From Niastella sp. (GTDB lineage: Bacteria; Bacteroidota; Bacteroidia; Chitinophagales; Chitinophagaceae), in contig JADJVM010000003.1 in assembly GCA_016710595.1 (NCBI GenBank), positions 62,001 through 126,000 on the forward strand: a stretch of DNA of 64,000 nt, written 5' to 3'. The notes beneath the pieces are model-generated. The model had not been told where the DNA came from. It did no database searches and saw nothing but the letters and a program-made list of their open reading frames with translations. The position numbers and the translations under genes were made by a program. This document shows positions 28,845-38,293 of the stretch, one piece after another (positions within the stretch are counted from its first letter, which is position 1; every line of letters starts with the position of its first letter).

Positions 28845-29897
28845 TTATCTTTTATGATATTGTTCTTCGTAATAATCTTTATAACTACCATTTACCACAT
28901 CATTTAACCAGGCGGTATTAGCCAGGTACCAGTCAATGGTTTTTGATAACCCTTCTTCAAATTGCAAAGAGGGTAACCAGCCTAACTCATCTTTTAGTTT
29001 TGTCGCATCAATGGCATAGCGCAAATCATGGCCTGCCCTGTCTTTTACAAAGCTGATCAATTTTTCGGAACTGCCCGCTTCCCGATTTAGTTTGTGATCC
29101 ATTTGTCGGCACAATTCTCTTATCAAAGCAATATTTGTCCATTCATTATGCCCACCAATATTATAGGTTTCGCCATTTTTCCCTTTATGAAATATCAGGT
29201 CAATAGCCCGTACATGATCTTCTACATATAACCAGTCCCGTATATTCTCACCTTTACCATAAATGGGAAGGGGTTTGTTGTTGATAATATTATTGATGCT
29301 TAAGGGTATCAGTTTTTCAGGAAAATGAAAAGGTCCGTAATTATTACTGCAATTAGAAATTTTTACAGGTAGCTGGTAGGTATGGTGATAAGCCCTTACA
29401 AAATGATCGGAAGATGCTTTACTGGCTGAGTAAGGGCTACGGGGATCATAAGCGGTATCCTCATAAAAAAAACCGGTTTCGCCCAGTGAACCATATACTT
29501 CATCGGTAGAGATATGATAAAATAATTTATTTTCATAATCGCCGTTCCAGTATTCTTTAGCAGCCTGCAAAAGGGTAACGGTACCTATCACATTGGTTCG
29601 AACAAATGCAAGCGGGTCTGCAATAGAACGATCTACATGGCTTTCGGCTGCACAATGCAATACACTGGTTATTTGATGAGTCTCAAATATTTCATTCACC
29701 AGCTTAGCATTTGTAATATCTCCTTTTATAAATTGATAATTTGAACGACTTTCAATATCGCTTAAATTTTGAAGATTACCGGCATAAGTAAGGGCATCCA
29801 GATTAATTATTTTGTATTGTGGATATTTAGATACAAATAGCCGGGTAAGGTGAGAACCAATAAATCCTGCTCCCCCGGTAATGAGAATGGTTTGCAT
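28845..29897 (-). CDS. rmlB: dTDP-glucose 4,6-dehydratase
   Basis: A 350-residue extended SDR. NAD-binding GGAGFIG is at residues 8-14, the catalytic TDEVYG at 131-136 (Asp and Glu of the dehydratase), and Tyr156/Lys160 in YSASK. It makes dTDP-4-keto-6-deoxyglucose, the branch point for FdtA. No rmlC or rmlD follows, so rhamnose is not made by this operon. It is the first gene of the dTDP-sugar set and is divergent from the Wzy-like gene at 30009. Confidence 0.95.
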   Translation of the reverse strand: MQTILITGGAGFIGSHLTRLFVSKYPQYKIINLDALTYAGNLQNLSDIESRSNYQFIKGDITNAKLVNEIFETHQITSVLHCAAESHVDRSIADPLAFVRTNVIGTVTLLQAAKEYWNGDYENKLFYHISTDEVYGSLGETGFFYEDTAYDPRSPYSASKASSDHFVRAYHHTYQLPVKISNCSNNYGPFHFPEKLIPLSINNIINNKPLPIYGKGENIRDWLYVEDHVRAIDLIFHKGKNGETYNIGGHNEWTNIALIRELCRQMDHKLNREAGSSEKLISFVKDRAGHDLRYAIDATKLKDELGWLPSLQFEEGLSKTIDWYLANTAWLNDVVNGSYKDYYEEQYHKR

Positions 29898-30008
29898 ATA
29901 TGAGTATTAAAACAAAAAAGGGATTTTTTCGTTTACTAAACGGTTAATTTTAAAATTATTGTATTTAAAGTAACTGTTACAAAGATATATCTTTAATACA
30001 TTTGAATA

Positions 30009-31343
30009 ATGGACGAACCTCTTATTAATACGCTGGATTTTATATTGGTACCATTTTTCTTTATTGCCTTGCTGGCGATTGTAATTTTTTATAAAAAAAA
30101 ATACAGCCAAAACATTCTCGTTCAAAAATATTTAGTGAAAATATTTTTATGTAAAGTATTTGGCGGCCTGGTATATGCTTTCCTGATTTATTATTATTGG
30201 GGATTTGGAGATTCGGCTACTTATTTTAAAGAAACAATGGTGATCAAGCAATTGGTGCATGATGGTAAAGTGGGATTCCTGGATGTTTTTTTTAAGGATT
30301 ATACTTACTTCAGGGAAAATTTTGAGCTACGGGGAGCGGTAAATGAAAGTGGTTTCCTGGTAGTGAAAGTTACGCTGCTATTAAGTTATATCAGTTTTAA
30401 CAGTTTTCTTATTTGCACCATGCTTTTTGCTACACTAGCCATTGTAGGCACTTTTAAGTTATTTGAAACCTTTGTTTCATTTGCTCCCAGGTGGCATTTT
30501 CTCATTGCCTGTTTTGTAATATTTTTCCCTTCTTTAAATATTTACGGATCGGGCATATTAAAAGATACACTTAGTTTTTGTGCCTTAGGGCTTTTCTTTT
30601 ACAGCAGTATCAATATCAGCCGTAAAAAAACAAACCTTGCTGATTATTTTATCATACCCATTTCACTCTATTTTATTATTGTGATTAAGGCCTACATTAT
30701 TGCTGCCATGATTATTCCGCTTATTCTTTTTATAAGCATGAACCTGCTGCGGAAGATCCATTCAAAATTCTTACGCATTTTAGCTTTACCGGTAGTATTG
30801 GGTGTATTTGCAGGCATCCTGGTACTTACATACCAGCAAATAAATGAAAGCCTGGGTACTTTTGCAGTTGATAAACTTGAAAACAGTGTGAGTTCTTACC
30901 AAACAAATTATGCTGCCTTAACCGAAGATGCAGATTCAAATTTTGACATTGGTGAAATAGAACCTACCCCGGTAGGCTTACTCAAAAAAATGCCAATTGG
31001 TTTTGTGGCTACCTTATACAGGCCATTTTTATGGGAAGCCCGAAAACCCATTATGCTTTTATCGGCGCTGGAAAGTTTATTTATTTTATTGTTTACTTTG
31101 TTTGTCTTCATAAAAACAGGTCCAGGTTCATTTTTAAAACAAATCATTGTAAACCCGATTGTGTTTTTATGTATTGGCTATTCCATCATATTTGCGAGCC
31201 TGGTAGGTATCACATCATTAAACTTTGGCACATTGGCCCGTTATCGGGTGCCGGTAATCCCATTTTATTTGATGGGTTTATTATTGATCTTATACAACAC
31301 AAGAAATAAAGTCAATAAAAATATTGTTCAAATTGAGGAATGA
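30009..31343 (+). CDS. Wzy-like polysaccharide polymerase/membrane protein, copy B
   Basis: A 444-residue integral membrane protein, paralogue of the gene at 17877-19220, with the same topology and conserved segments (SGILKDTLS near 178, ATLYRPFLWEARKP near 337, LNFGTLARYRVPVIPFY near the C-terminus). It is the third plus-strand gene in the locus. Its 3' end overlaps the convergent glycosyltransferase by 32 bases. TACATTTG at 29997-30004 just before the ATG may be a chance match, because it would leave almost no leader. A Wzy-type role is inferred from topology and context. Confidence 0.7.
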   Translation: MDEPLINTLDFILVPFFFIALLAIVIFYKKKYSQNILVQKYLVKIFLCKVFGGLVYAFLIYYYWGFGDSATYFKETMVIKQLVHDGKVGFLDVFFKDYTYFRENFELRGAVNESGFLVVKVTLLLSYISFNSFLICTMLFATLAIVGTFKLFETFVSFAPRWHFLIACFVIFFPSLNIYGSGILKDTLSFCALGLFFYSSINISRKKTNLADYFIIPISLYFIIVIKAYIIAAMIIPLILFISMNLLRKIHSKFLRILALPVVLGVFAGILVLTYQQINESLGTFAVDKLENSVSSYQTNYAALTEDADSNFDIGEIEPTPVGLLKKMPIGFVATLYRPFLWEARKPIMLLSALESLFILLFTLFVFIKTGPGSFLKQIIVNPIVFLCIGYSIIFASLVGITSLNFGTLARYRVPVIPFYLMGLLLILYNTRNKVNKNIVQIEE

Positions 31344-32475
31344 TGATCTCGTTACTAAATTCACTGGCACGCTGAAGTGATTTTTCTTCAAATTGTTCCC
31401 GAAGCTGGTTATCCTCAAATATTTTTTTCATGGCAAAGGCTAATTGCTGAGGGTTATTTTCTGGCACCAAAATACCATACGCAGTCATTTCTATATTTTT
31501 TTCCAACACCGTATTCATATCGCTTGCAGGAGCCAGTATTTCCCTGGGGCCCGATTTGCAATCAGTAGAAATTACGGCTTTGCCACAGGCAAGCGCTTCC
31601 AATAGCACATTGGGAAACCCTTCGGTATGTGAACTTAATACAAAACAGTTCGCATTTTTTATATATTGAAAAGGATTGCTTTTAAAACCACCAAACCAAA
31701 CTTTATCATCAATACCGAGTTGTGATACCTGTTGTTTTAAAGCTGGCTCTAATGGTCCTCCACCAATTATAATAAGTTTTACAGGCAATTCTTTTAATTG
31801 GGCAAACGCCTGGATTAAAAGCTGTAAATTTTTCTCTACCCTAAACTTGCCCACACTAATAAATGTAAACTCACTGAATAAATAATCTTGTACCGGTTCA
31901 TTTGCCTTTTGCAGAATATCATGTAAGTGGATAGGATTATATACCACCTGTATTGGCCGGTTGATTTTAAAATTTTGTTGAAGGTCTAAACGGGAAAGTT
32001 CTGAGTTGGTTAAAATCAGATCGGCTTTTTGATAAGACCAGCTAATTAGTTTTTTAGAAATATAGGGGAATATTTTACTGCTGCCACCAATATATTGTAA
32101 AATACTGCTTTGATGAGACCTTTCGCACATAATTGTCTTTATGCGGGCAGGCCAGAATGTTTTTCGAATGGCATTGATATAACAAGCCCTGTTTAAAAAT
32201 GAAATACAACTATCAATCTTATGTATTTTGCAATATGATGCCAGTTTTTTTGCCATGAACGGCAACCGCAATAGTGTAATAATGCCTTGCGCTTTACTAC
32301 TTTCTCCCAGGCAATAAATATGCACGCTACCGGGAATGGGATACTTAATGATATTTTCAAAAATTACCAGGTGCAGCTCATACTTCTCTGCCAGTTGATT
32401 CAGCAATAAAGACACAACCCTTTCTGCACCTCCATACGTTAAAGTATTAATTATAAAAAGCAGTTTAGGTTTCAT
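31312..32475 (-). CDS. Glycosyltransferase family 4
   Basis: A 387-residue GT4 protein. The N-terminal LLFIINTLTYGGAERVV is the family glycine loop, FISVGKFRVEKNLQLLIQAF starts the C-terminal domain, and SSHTEGFPNVLLEALACGKAV is the donor site. It overlaps the convergent Wzy-like gene by 32 bases at its end and the upstream glycosyltransferase by four bases (ATGA). Confidence 0.9.
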   Translation of the reverse strand: MKPKLLFIINTLTYGGAERVVSLLLNQLAEKYELHLVIFENIIKYPIPGSVHIYCLGESSKAQGIITLLRLPFMAKKLASYCKIHKIDSCISFLNRACYINAIRKTFWPARIKTIMCERSHQSSILQYIGGSSKIFPYISKKLISWSYQKADLILTNSELSRLDLQQNFKINRPIQVVYNPIHLHDILQKANEPVQDYLFSEFTFISVGKFRVEKNLQLLIQAFAQLKELPVKLIIIGGGPLEPALKQQVSQLGIDDKVWFGGFKSNPFQYIKNANCFVLSSHTEGFPNVLLEALACGKAVISTDCKSGPREILAPASDMNTVLEKNIEMTAYGILVPENNPQQLAFAMKKIFEDNQLREQFEEKSLQRASEFSNEIIIPQFEQYFY

Positions 32476-33530
32476 GCATTCTCAATTAAATCATATAGTA
32501 ATTTTAATTTTTCAGCATATTTTTCAGTACTAAACACTTCTCTTATTTTCTTTTTGCTTCCCTTTGAATATGCAAGATAGGTTTCCGTATCTAAATGCAG
32601 GGCATCATCCATTGCCTGGTTAAACCCGCTTTGAGTATGCTCAAATATAAAACCGTTTTTATTTTTTTCTACAATCAGGTTAGCGCCTCCAATATCCGAG
32701 ACCAAAGGCACTACTCCCCAACTCATGGCTTCGAGCAATGCATGATTTGCAAAAACGATATCGGAAGGAAGTACAAAATATTTTGCCCGTTTAAAATAAG
32801 ATTCAGGGGTTGAAGTGTAATCTACAAGAGTAAGATTTTCCGGGCTATTTTTTATTACATACTCCACATCCGGGTTTAATATTGTGTTTTGCAAAATACC
32901 TACCAGGATGTTTTTGGTATTTTTAAATTCAGGTGTACTTAATTTTTGTATAAACCATTTTGCTTTACGCTGTGGAATAATCCGGTTCACCCATAAAAAA
33001 TCAATATCCCTTTCTTCATTTTGAATGGGATGGCTTTCTACTGGGATAGCGTTATGTAAAAAATAAAGATTCTTTTTTCTCAGTTTTTCAAGTTTTTCTT
33101 TCATATACGGTTCCCTGTACCACACAATATTTGAAAATTTATAACAACAGTACATTGAAAAGCGGGTGAAGAAATCGTAACCTCCTTTATTAAAGTACAA
33201 TAAATCGCCCCGTTCAGCACAAATTGTTTTTAGCGAAAACCATTTTGCTAAGAATAAATAAATAAAAGAAATGCGCCCGCCCGGGTAAATTTCCAGGTGG
33301 TGAATCGTTTCTTTATTCTTTTTAAAAAAGCTGAACACTTGTTTAATACGGCTTGCAAACCCAGTTGCTAAGAGTATTTGTGCACCTGCTGAAGAAAAAT
33401 ATTCATCAAAATGTGGCCGGTAAGTATTTACAAAAAAAACAGGCTCCCAGTTTAATTGCTGAATAAGTTCAATTTGCAGTTTATTTTTATGGGCTACCAG
33501 GTCAACAAATACCAGAACCTTTTTTTTCAT
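32472..33530 (-). CDS. Glycosyltransferase, GT-B fold
   Basis: A 352-residue protein. The C-terminal half has the GT4-type donor site (SDIVFANHALLEAMSWGVVPLVSDIGG) and FLWVNRIIPQRKAKWFI at the domain start. The N-terminal half is divergent from the other enzymes of the locus. It lies 10 bases after the second amidotransferase gene and overlaps the next glycosyltransferase by four bases. Substrates are unknown. Confidence 0.82.
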   Translation of the reverse strand: MKKKVLVFVDLVAHKNKLQIELIQQLNWEPVFFVNTYRPHFDEYFSSAGAQILLATGFASRIKQVFSFFKKNKETIHHLEIYPGGRISFIYLFLAKWFSLKTICAERGDLLYFNKGGYDFFTRFSMYCCYKFSNIVWYREPYMKEKLEKLRKKNLYFLHNAIPVESHPIQNEERDIDFLWVNRIIPQRKAKWFIQKLSTPEFKNTKNILVGILQNTILNPDVEYVIKNSPENLTLVDYTSTPESYFKRAKYFVLPSDIVFANHALLEAMSWGVVPLVSDIGGANLIVEKNKNGFIFEHTQSGFNQAMDDALHLDTETYLAYSKGSKKKIREVFSTEKYAEKLKLLYDLIENA

Positions 33531-33540
33531 ATTATATCCC

Positions 33541-35442
33541 TTAGGTGATCATTTTACCTGCCATTAGCTGGGCCCAGCTATTATCGCCTTTTTCATTAGA
33601 AGCGTAAGCGCCAGGCACACGATCTAATATTTTTTTATCTAAAATACCTGCCTTTACTAATTTTTGCCTGGATGCAAATATACTTTCTTTCATAGCGGCA
33701 GATTCCATCCATTTTTTTTGTGGCGGTTCATATCCAATTTTATCTACCCGCCATGCAATTTCGGAAGGCAAAATATTTTGAAATGTATCCCGCATGATGT
33801 ATTTGGTCCAGCCGTTATGAATTTTCATTTGAGGCGGTAAGGAAAATAAAAATTCTACCATTTCATGATACAGAAAGGGTAGGCGTACTTCTCTTGAATT
33901 GGCCATACTGTTCCTATCGGCATACCTTAATAATCCCTGCAAATCTCCGCCCATGGTACTGCGGTATAATGCCTCTTTCAAATTATTGAAACTGGTATCA
34001 GCCTCAAAAACAAAGCCGGCATTTGCTTTATAAAAATCGGTTTGAAAGTTTTTGTTTTTAAATTGTTGAAAACTGGCAGTTATTTTTTTTATCCGGTTTA
34101 TTTGGCCCGGCAGGTACCGCCGGATTTGGTATTCCAGGTTTTTTGTTTGAGGTGCATTTATTTCATTGTGCCGGTGAATTGCAAGGTATGCCGCATATTC
34201 TTTTTTATACTCGTTCTCATTTGTCTTGTGAAGAAACCTGAAGTAGGTATTGTAATAGCTATGGTAGCCGGCTAAAATTTCATCGGCCCCCTGGCCATCG
34301 AGTAATACGGTAACATCATTTTGGCGGGCCAATTTCATTACTTCATATTGTACCAATATGCTGGCGCCACCAAATGGCTCCTCCTGGTAATACATCAGGT
34401 GGTCTATATCATCGGCTAATTGATTGCCGGAAGGAAAAACAAAATGGGGTTCCACATTGGTTTTATCAATCACCATTTGCATAAATGCGCCTTCATCTTT
34501 TTTAAAATCCGGGAACCTGGCACTAAAAGTTTTTTGTTTACTGGAAGTAGAAGCAAAGCTATGTTCAGCTTTATTTTTACGAATAAGATCATCAATTACA
34601 CAAACAATCAGTGAACTGTCTAAACCACCGCTTAAACTGCTTCCTACATTTACATCACTACGGAGCCGCCTGTTTACAGAAGTATAAAAAAGGGATTGAA
34701 ATTTTTCTTTTGCATCAGAAAGCGATATTTTATTATCCTGCTTTAGAATATCTATATCCCAATATTTTTCTACCCGCTTTTCTAGCGTGGTGGTATTGAG
34801 CCAAAGCAGGTGTGCATGGGGTAAACGCTTTACCGCAGCAAAGAAAGTTTCAGAAAGATCTTTTTTATTATCAAGTACACCAAAGCTTAAATAGTTATAC
34901 ATCATTACATCATTGAGTGTATGGTCTTTGGTATATGCTTGTATGGCCTTAATTTCTGAACCAAATACAAAATATTTCCCCGGTATATAGGTATAAAAAA
35001 AAGGTTTTTCACCAAAGCGGTCCCGGGCTGCAAAAATTGTTTTTTCCTGGTTATCATAAATTACAAAAGCAAACATCCCATCCAGCAATTGCAAACAATT
35101 TTCTTTATCACGGCTGTACAATGCCAGCAATACTTCTGTATCACTTTCTGTTTTAAACTGGTAGCCTTGCTTTATTAAAATATTTTTTAGCTCTATATAA
35201 TTATATATTTCACCATTAAATACAATGGTAAAACGGTTTTGGTAATGCATGGGCTGGTCGGCAGCTTCATGTAAATCAATGATGGATAAGCGGCGGTGGC
35301 CCAGGCCTACATTGGCATCGGCATTTATCCAATGCCCTTCTCCATCGGGGCCCCGGTGTTGCATACAATCCGTCATGGGTTGTAATTGCGATTTTATTAT
35401 AGCGCCCTTGTCAAGCGTAATAATACCTGCTATTCCACACAT
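33541..35442 (-). CDS. Asparagine synthase-type amidotransferase, copy B
   Basis: A 633-residue protein with the AsnB domain order. The Cys2 glutaminase nucleophile (MCGIAGI) and the ATP-pyrophosphatase loop SGGLDSS at 271-277 are both intact. It shares the layout of the copy at 20493 but has clearly diverged, with differences along most of the synthetase domain, so it is not a recent duplicate. It is followed at 10 bases by a glycosyltransferase. Amidating a uronic acid carboxyl in the polysaccharide is the inferred role; the WlbA-like dehydrogenase gene upstream would supply an aminouronate. Confidence 0.87.
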   Translation of the reverse strand: MCGIAGIITLDKGAIIKSQLQPMTDCMQHRGPDGEGHWINADANVGLGHRRLSIIDLHEAADQPMHYQNRFTIVFNGEIYNYIELKNILIKQGYQFKTESDTEVLLALYSRDKENCLQLLDGMFAFVIYDNQEKTIFAARDRFGEKPFFYTYIPGKYFVFGSEIKAIQAYTKDHTLNDVMMYNYLSFGVLDNKKDLSETFFAAVKRLPHAHLLWLNTTTLEKRVEKYWDIDILKQDNKISLSDAKEKFQSLFYTSVNRRLRSDVNVGSSLSGGLDSSLIVCVIDDLIRKNKAEHSFASTSSKQKTFSARFPDFKKDEGAFMQMVIDKTNVEPHFVFPSGNQLADDIDHLMYYQEEPFGGASILVQYEVMKLARQNDVTVLLDGQGADEILAGYHSYYNTYFRFLHKTNENEYKKEYAAYLAIHRHNEINAPQTKNLEYQIRRYLPGQINRIKKITASFQQFKNKNFQTDFYKANAGFVFEADTSFNNLKEALYRSTMGGDLQGLLRYADRNSMANSREVRLPFLYHEMVEFLFSLPPQMKIHNGWTKYIMRDTFQNILPSEIAWRVDKIGYEPPQKKWMESAAMKESIFASRQKLVKAGILDKKILDRVPGAYASNEKGDNSWAQLMAGKMIT

Positions 35443-35495
35443 ACTTAAAGATAAATATTGTTGTTAATGGTAAATTCTAAATATTGGTACACGAA

Positions 35496-36392
35496 TTATT
35501 TATAAGCTCTGATTTTTTGTACAATTTCAATGGCGGGTTTAGTTTGACTGATTCGGAAACCATTTCCTTTTAAAATTTCTTCGTAACTACGGGTATGCAA
35601 TTCAGTAAACCCTTCACTAAATTCAAATTCATCACCGTCAATTGTAAGGGTCCTGTAGGTTTTTTTACCTTCTTTACGTACCTGTTCGGGCAAGCGATTG
35701 GCATCTATACTTAAACTCCAGTTTGCAGTTACATTTTTAAATTCCAGTTTTCCGGAAGCACTGTCTTGTGTATGTTCAGTAACTTGATAATCGAGTACTT
35801 CTCCAAAGATCCAGTACAGCATATCAAAAAAATGCACCCCAATATTGGTTGCAATACCGCCGCTTTTTTGAATATCGCCTTTCCAACTATTGTGGTACCA
35901 ATGCCCCCGGCTGGTGATATAAGTAAGATTAACCTGGTGCTTTTTACCTGCCCCTTCATTTTTTATTTTTTCTCTAAGTGCTATAATGGCGGGATGCAGC
36001 CTAAGTTGCAGTATGGTAAAAACCTGGCCGCCGGTTTCTTTTTCAATTTCCATTAAAGCATCTATATTCCATGGATTGAGTACTACCGGTTTTTCGCAGA
36101 TTACATTTGCGCCAATACGCAATCCAAAACGGATATGGGCATCATGAAGATAATTGGGGCTGCAAACCGTTACATAATCAATCTTGATTCCCTGCCTTTT
36201 TAGCTTTTCTACGTGGCGGTCAAATCGTTCAAATTCAGTAAAAAAATCGGCTTCGGGAAAATAGCTATCCATAATACCCACCGAATCGTGTTTATCCAAT
36301 GCTGCCAATAAGTTATTACCTGTATCTTTTATTGCTTTTAAATGGCGGGGTGCAATATATCCGCCTACGCCAATGAGCACAAAATTTTTCAA
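35496..36392 (-). CDS. Gfo/Idh/MocA oxidoreductase, WlbA/WbpB-like
   Basis: A 298-residue NAD-dependent dehydrogenase. The N-terminal Rossmann motif begins LIGVGGYIAPRH, and the conserved EKP at 100-102 carries the catalytic lysine. The N-terminus and the LQLRLHP segment resemble WlbA/WbpB, which oxidises C3 of UDP-GlcNAcA on the way to 2,3-diamino uronic acids. It starts at a TTG (36392). The next gene upstream is a WlbB/WbpD-like acetyltransferase, which supports the pathway. The matching aminotransferase and UDP-GlcNAc dehydrogenase are not next to it. Confidence 0.82.
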   Translation of the reverse strand: MKNFVLIGVGGYIAPRHLKAIKDTGNNLLAALDKHDSVGIMDSYFPEADFFTEFERFDRHVEKLKRQGIKIDYVTVCSPNYLHDAHIRFGLRIGANVICEKPVVLNPWNIDALMEIEKETGGQVFTILQLRLHPAIIALREKIKNEGAGKKHQVNLTYITSRGHWYHNSWKGDIQKSGGIATNIGVHFFDMLYWIFGEVLDYQVTEHTQDSASGKLEFKNVTANWSLSIDANRLPEQVRKEGKKTYRTLTIDGDEFEFSEGFTELHTRSYEEILKGNGFRISQTKPAIEIVQKIRAYK

Positions 36393-36511
36393 ATTAAATC
36401 GAGTTTATCATTCAAAAATATTGCTTTTATATTTACCTGCACCACAGGTTTGCCGGAGTTTTTATAAATAGGATGAAGGTATTAACATTCTGATGGAACT
36501 TACCGAAACAT

Positions 36512-37087
36512 TTAACTGGTAAGTTTAGAAACTTTATTATCTTTTAAAACATAACGCTCCCCGCTTTCACTGCAATCCGCTTCTCCTGCAGCATTGAATT
36601 TTAGTTTTTGGCCGAACTCACTCATCCAGCCGGTATGCCTGCCGGGGTTTCCTATTATTAAAGCATAGGGTAGTACCTCTTTAGTAACCACAGCGCCTGC
36701 CCCAATAAATGCATATTCACCAATTGTATTGCCACATACAATGGTTGCATTGGCCCCAATGCTAGCGCCTTTTTTTATGAGGGTTGTTTTAAATTCAGCT
36801 TTCCTGCTCACGGCGCTCCGGGGGTTTATTACGTTGGTAAGAACCATGCTGGGGCCCAGGAACACATCATCTTCACAGACCACACCTTCATAAATGCTTA
36901 CGTTATTTTGCACCCGCACATTGTTGCCCAAAATAACTTTTGGCGATACTACCACGTTTTGCCCCAGGTTGCAATTTTTGCCAATTTTACAATGGCTCAT
37001 AATATGGCTGAAATGCCAAATTTTAGTTCCCTCTCCTATTTCACAAGGTTCATCAATTACCGCCGTAGGATGTGCAAAATAGCTCAT
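36512..37087 (-). CDS. N-acetyltransferase, WlbB/WbpD-like
   Basis: A 191-residue hexapeptide-repeat acyltransferase. Repeats run from about residue 16 to 150 ([63 protein letters not shown]). WbpD/WlbB acetylate the 3-amino group of UDP-GlcNAc3NA. It lies 119 bases upstream of the WlbA-like dehydrogenase gene and 10 bases after fcl. Pathway role is inferred from the neighbour. Confidence 0.83.
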   Translation of the reverse strand: MSYFAHPTAVIDEPCEIGEGTKIWHFSHIMSHCKIGKNCNLGQNVVVSPKVILGNNVRVQNNVSIYEGVVCEDDVFLGPSMVLTNVINPRSAVSRKAEFKTTLIKKGASIGANATIVCGNTIGEYAFIGAGAVVTKEVLPYALIIGNPGRHTGWMSEFGQKLKFNAAGEADCSESGERYVLKDNKVSKLTS

Positions 37088-37097
37088 AAACTTTTAT

Positions 37098-38042
37098 TTA
37101 TTCTGGTGTTATTTCTTCATTTTTTAAAACAAAATCAGCATATACATTTTCGATACCTTGCTGTAAAGGAATAGAATATTGCCAACCCAGGTTTTTTAAT
37201 TTTGAAACGTCCATTAATTTTCTTGGCGTACCGTCCGGCTTGGTTGTATCAAATACCAGGGTTCCCCGGTACCCTACAATCTCTTTTATCATATTGGCCA
37301 GTTCGGTAATACTGATATCGGTACCAGTACCCACATTAATACAACCCTCTTCATCGTAATTTTCCATTAAAAACAAACAGGCATCGGCCATATCATCTAC
37401 GTGTAAAAATTCCCTTAATGGTGTACCTGTTCCCCATATCGTTACAGCCGGTTGGTTTTGTTCTTTTGCCTGGTGAAATTTACGCAGCAATGCCGGTAAT
37501 ACATGAGAACTTTGTAAGTCATAATTATCATTGGGGCCATATAAATTAGTGGGCATAGCGCTTATAAAATGATCGCCATGCTGGCTACGATATGCATCAC
37601 ATAATTTTATGCCTGCTATTTTTGCAATGGCATAAGGTTCATTGGTGGGTTCTAAAACACCCGTAAGCAGGTATTCTTCTTTTAATGGCTGCGGGGCCAG
37701 CTTAGGATAAATACAACTACTACCCAGGAACAATAGTTTTTTTATTTTGTGCTCATGTGCAGCATGAATTACATTTAATTCTATCGCCAGGTTATCGTAA
37801 ATAAAAGAAGCCCGGTACGTGTTATTGGCCAGTATGCCGCCAACTTTAGCGGCAGCTAAAAAAACATACATCGGTTTTTCCCTACTAAAAAATTCATTAA
37901 CGGCTTGTTGGTTTCGTAAATCCAATTCTTTACTGGTACGCCATATGATGTTGTGGAACCCCCTTGCCTGCAAGGCCCTAACAATAGCAGACCCCACCAT
38001 GCCACGATGCCCAGCCACATATATTTTATCGTTTTTATCCAT
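37098..38042 (-). CDS. fcl: GDP-L-fucose synthase
   Basis: A 314-residue epimerase/reductase. The nucleotide-binding GHRGMVGSA is at residues 11-19, SSCIYP at 108-113 and the catalytic Tyr137/Lys141 (YAIAK) follow; the N-terminus and [13 protein letters not shown] match Fcl/WcaG closely. It converts GDP-4-keto-6-deoxymannose to GDP-L-fucose. GDP-mannose 4,6-dehydratase (gmd), which normally sits beside it, is not in the window. Its ATG shares one base with the stop of a small membrane protein gene upstream. Confidence 0.93.
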   Translation of the reverse strand: MDKNDKIYVAGHRGMVGSAIVRALQARGFHNIIWRTSKELDLRNQQAVNEFFSREKPMYVFLAAAKVGGILANNTYRASFIYDNLAIELNVIHAAHEHKIKKLLFLGSSCIYPKLAPQPLKEEYLLTGVLEPTNEPYAIAKIAGIKLCDAYRSQHGDHFISAMPTNLYGPNDNYDLQSSHVLPALLRKFHQAKEQNQPAVTIWGTGTPLREFLHVDDMADACLFLMENYDEEGCINVGTGTDISITELANMIKEIVGYRGTLVFDTTKPDGTPRKLMDVSKLKNLGWQYSIPLQQGIENVYADFVLKNEEITPE

Positions 38043-38221
38043 CAGGGTTTTCTGGTTTTTTTAAAATAAAGAGCCAGGTATAGGGAGCCAAATACAATGA
38101 GAATGGCTCCGTAGATGGTTAAATTTTCAACTTCGGGGTTTGCAATTTTAGTAATAAACATCAGCAAGCCCAGCACATAAAATATAATACTGAAGTATAA
38201 AAATCTTTTGGCTTTAAACAT
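38042..38221 (-). CDS. Small two-segment membrane protein
   Basis: A 59-residue frame from the ATG at 38221 to a TGA that overlaps the fcl start codon by one base. It has a basic N-terminus (MFKAKRF), two hydrophobic segments at about residues 8-24 and 37-52 joined by a short polar loop, and a basic tail (KKTRKP). The tight coupling to fcl and the membrane profile support a real gene. It is preceded by a terminator that closes the NFU gene. Function is unknown. Confidence 0.65.
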   Translation of the reverse strand: MFKAKRFLYFSIIFYVLGLLMFITKIANPEVENLTIYGAILIVFGSLYLALYFKKTRKP

Positions 38222-38233
38222 ATTCTTTTCTTT

Positions 38234-38263
38234 AAAAAAAAGCAGCCGTTTTTAATCGGCTGC
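38234..38263 (-). terminator. Rho-independent terminator of the NFU gene
   Basis: On the minus strand a 7-bp stem GCAGCCG/CGGCTGC with an 8-base loop is followed by a run of eight T. It separates the NFU gene from the small membrane protein and the polysaccharide locus. Confidence 0.85.
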
Positions 38264-38293
38264 CCATAAAAACTTAGCAAATATAAATTGTTA

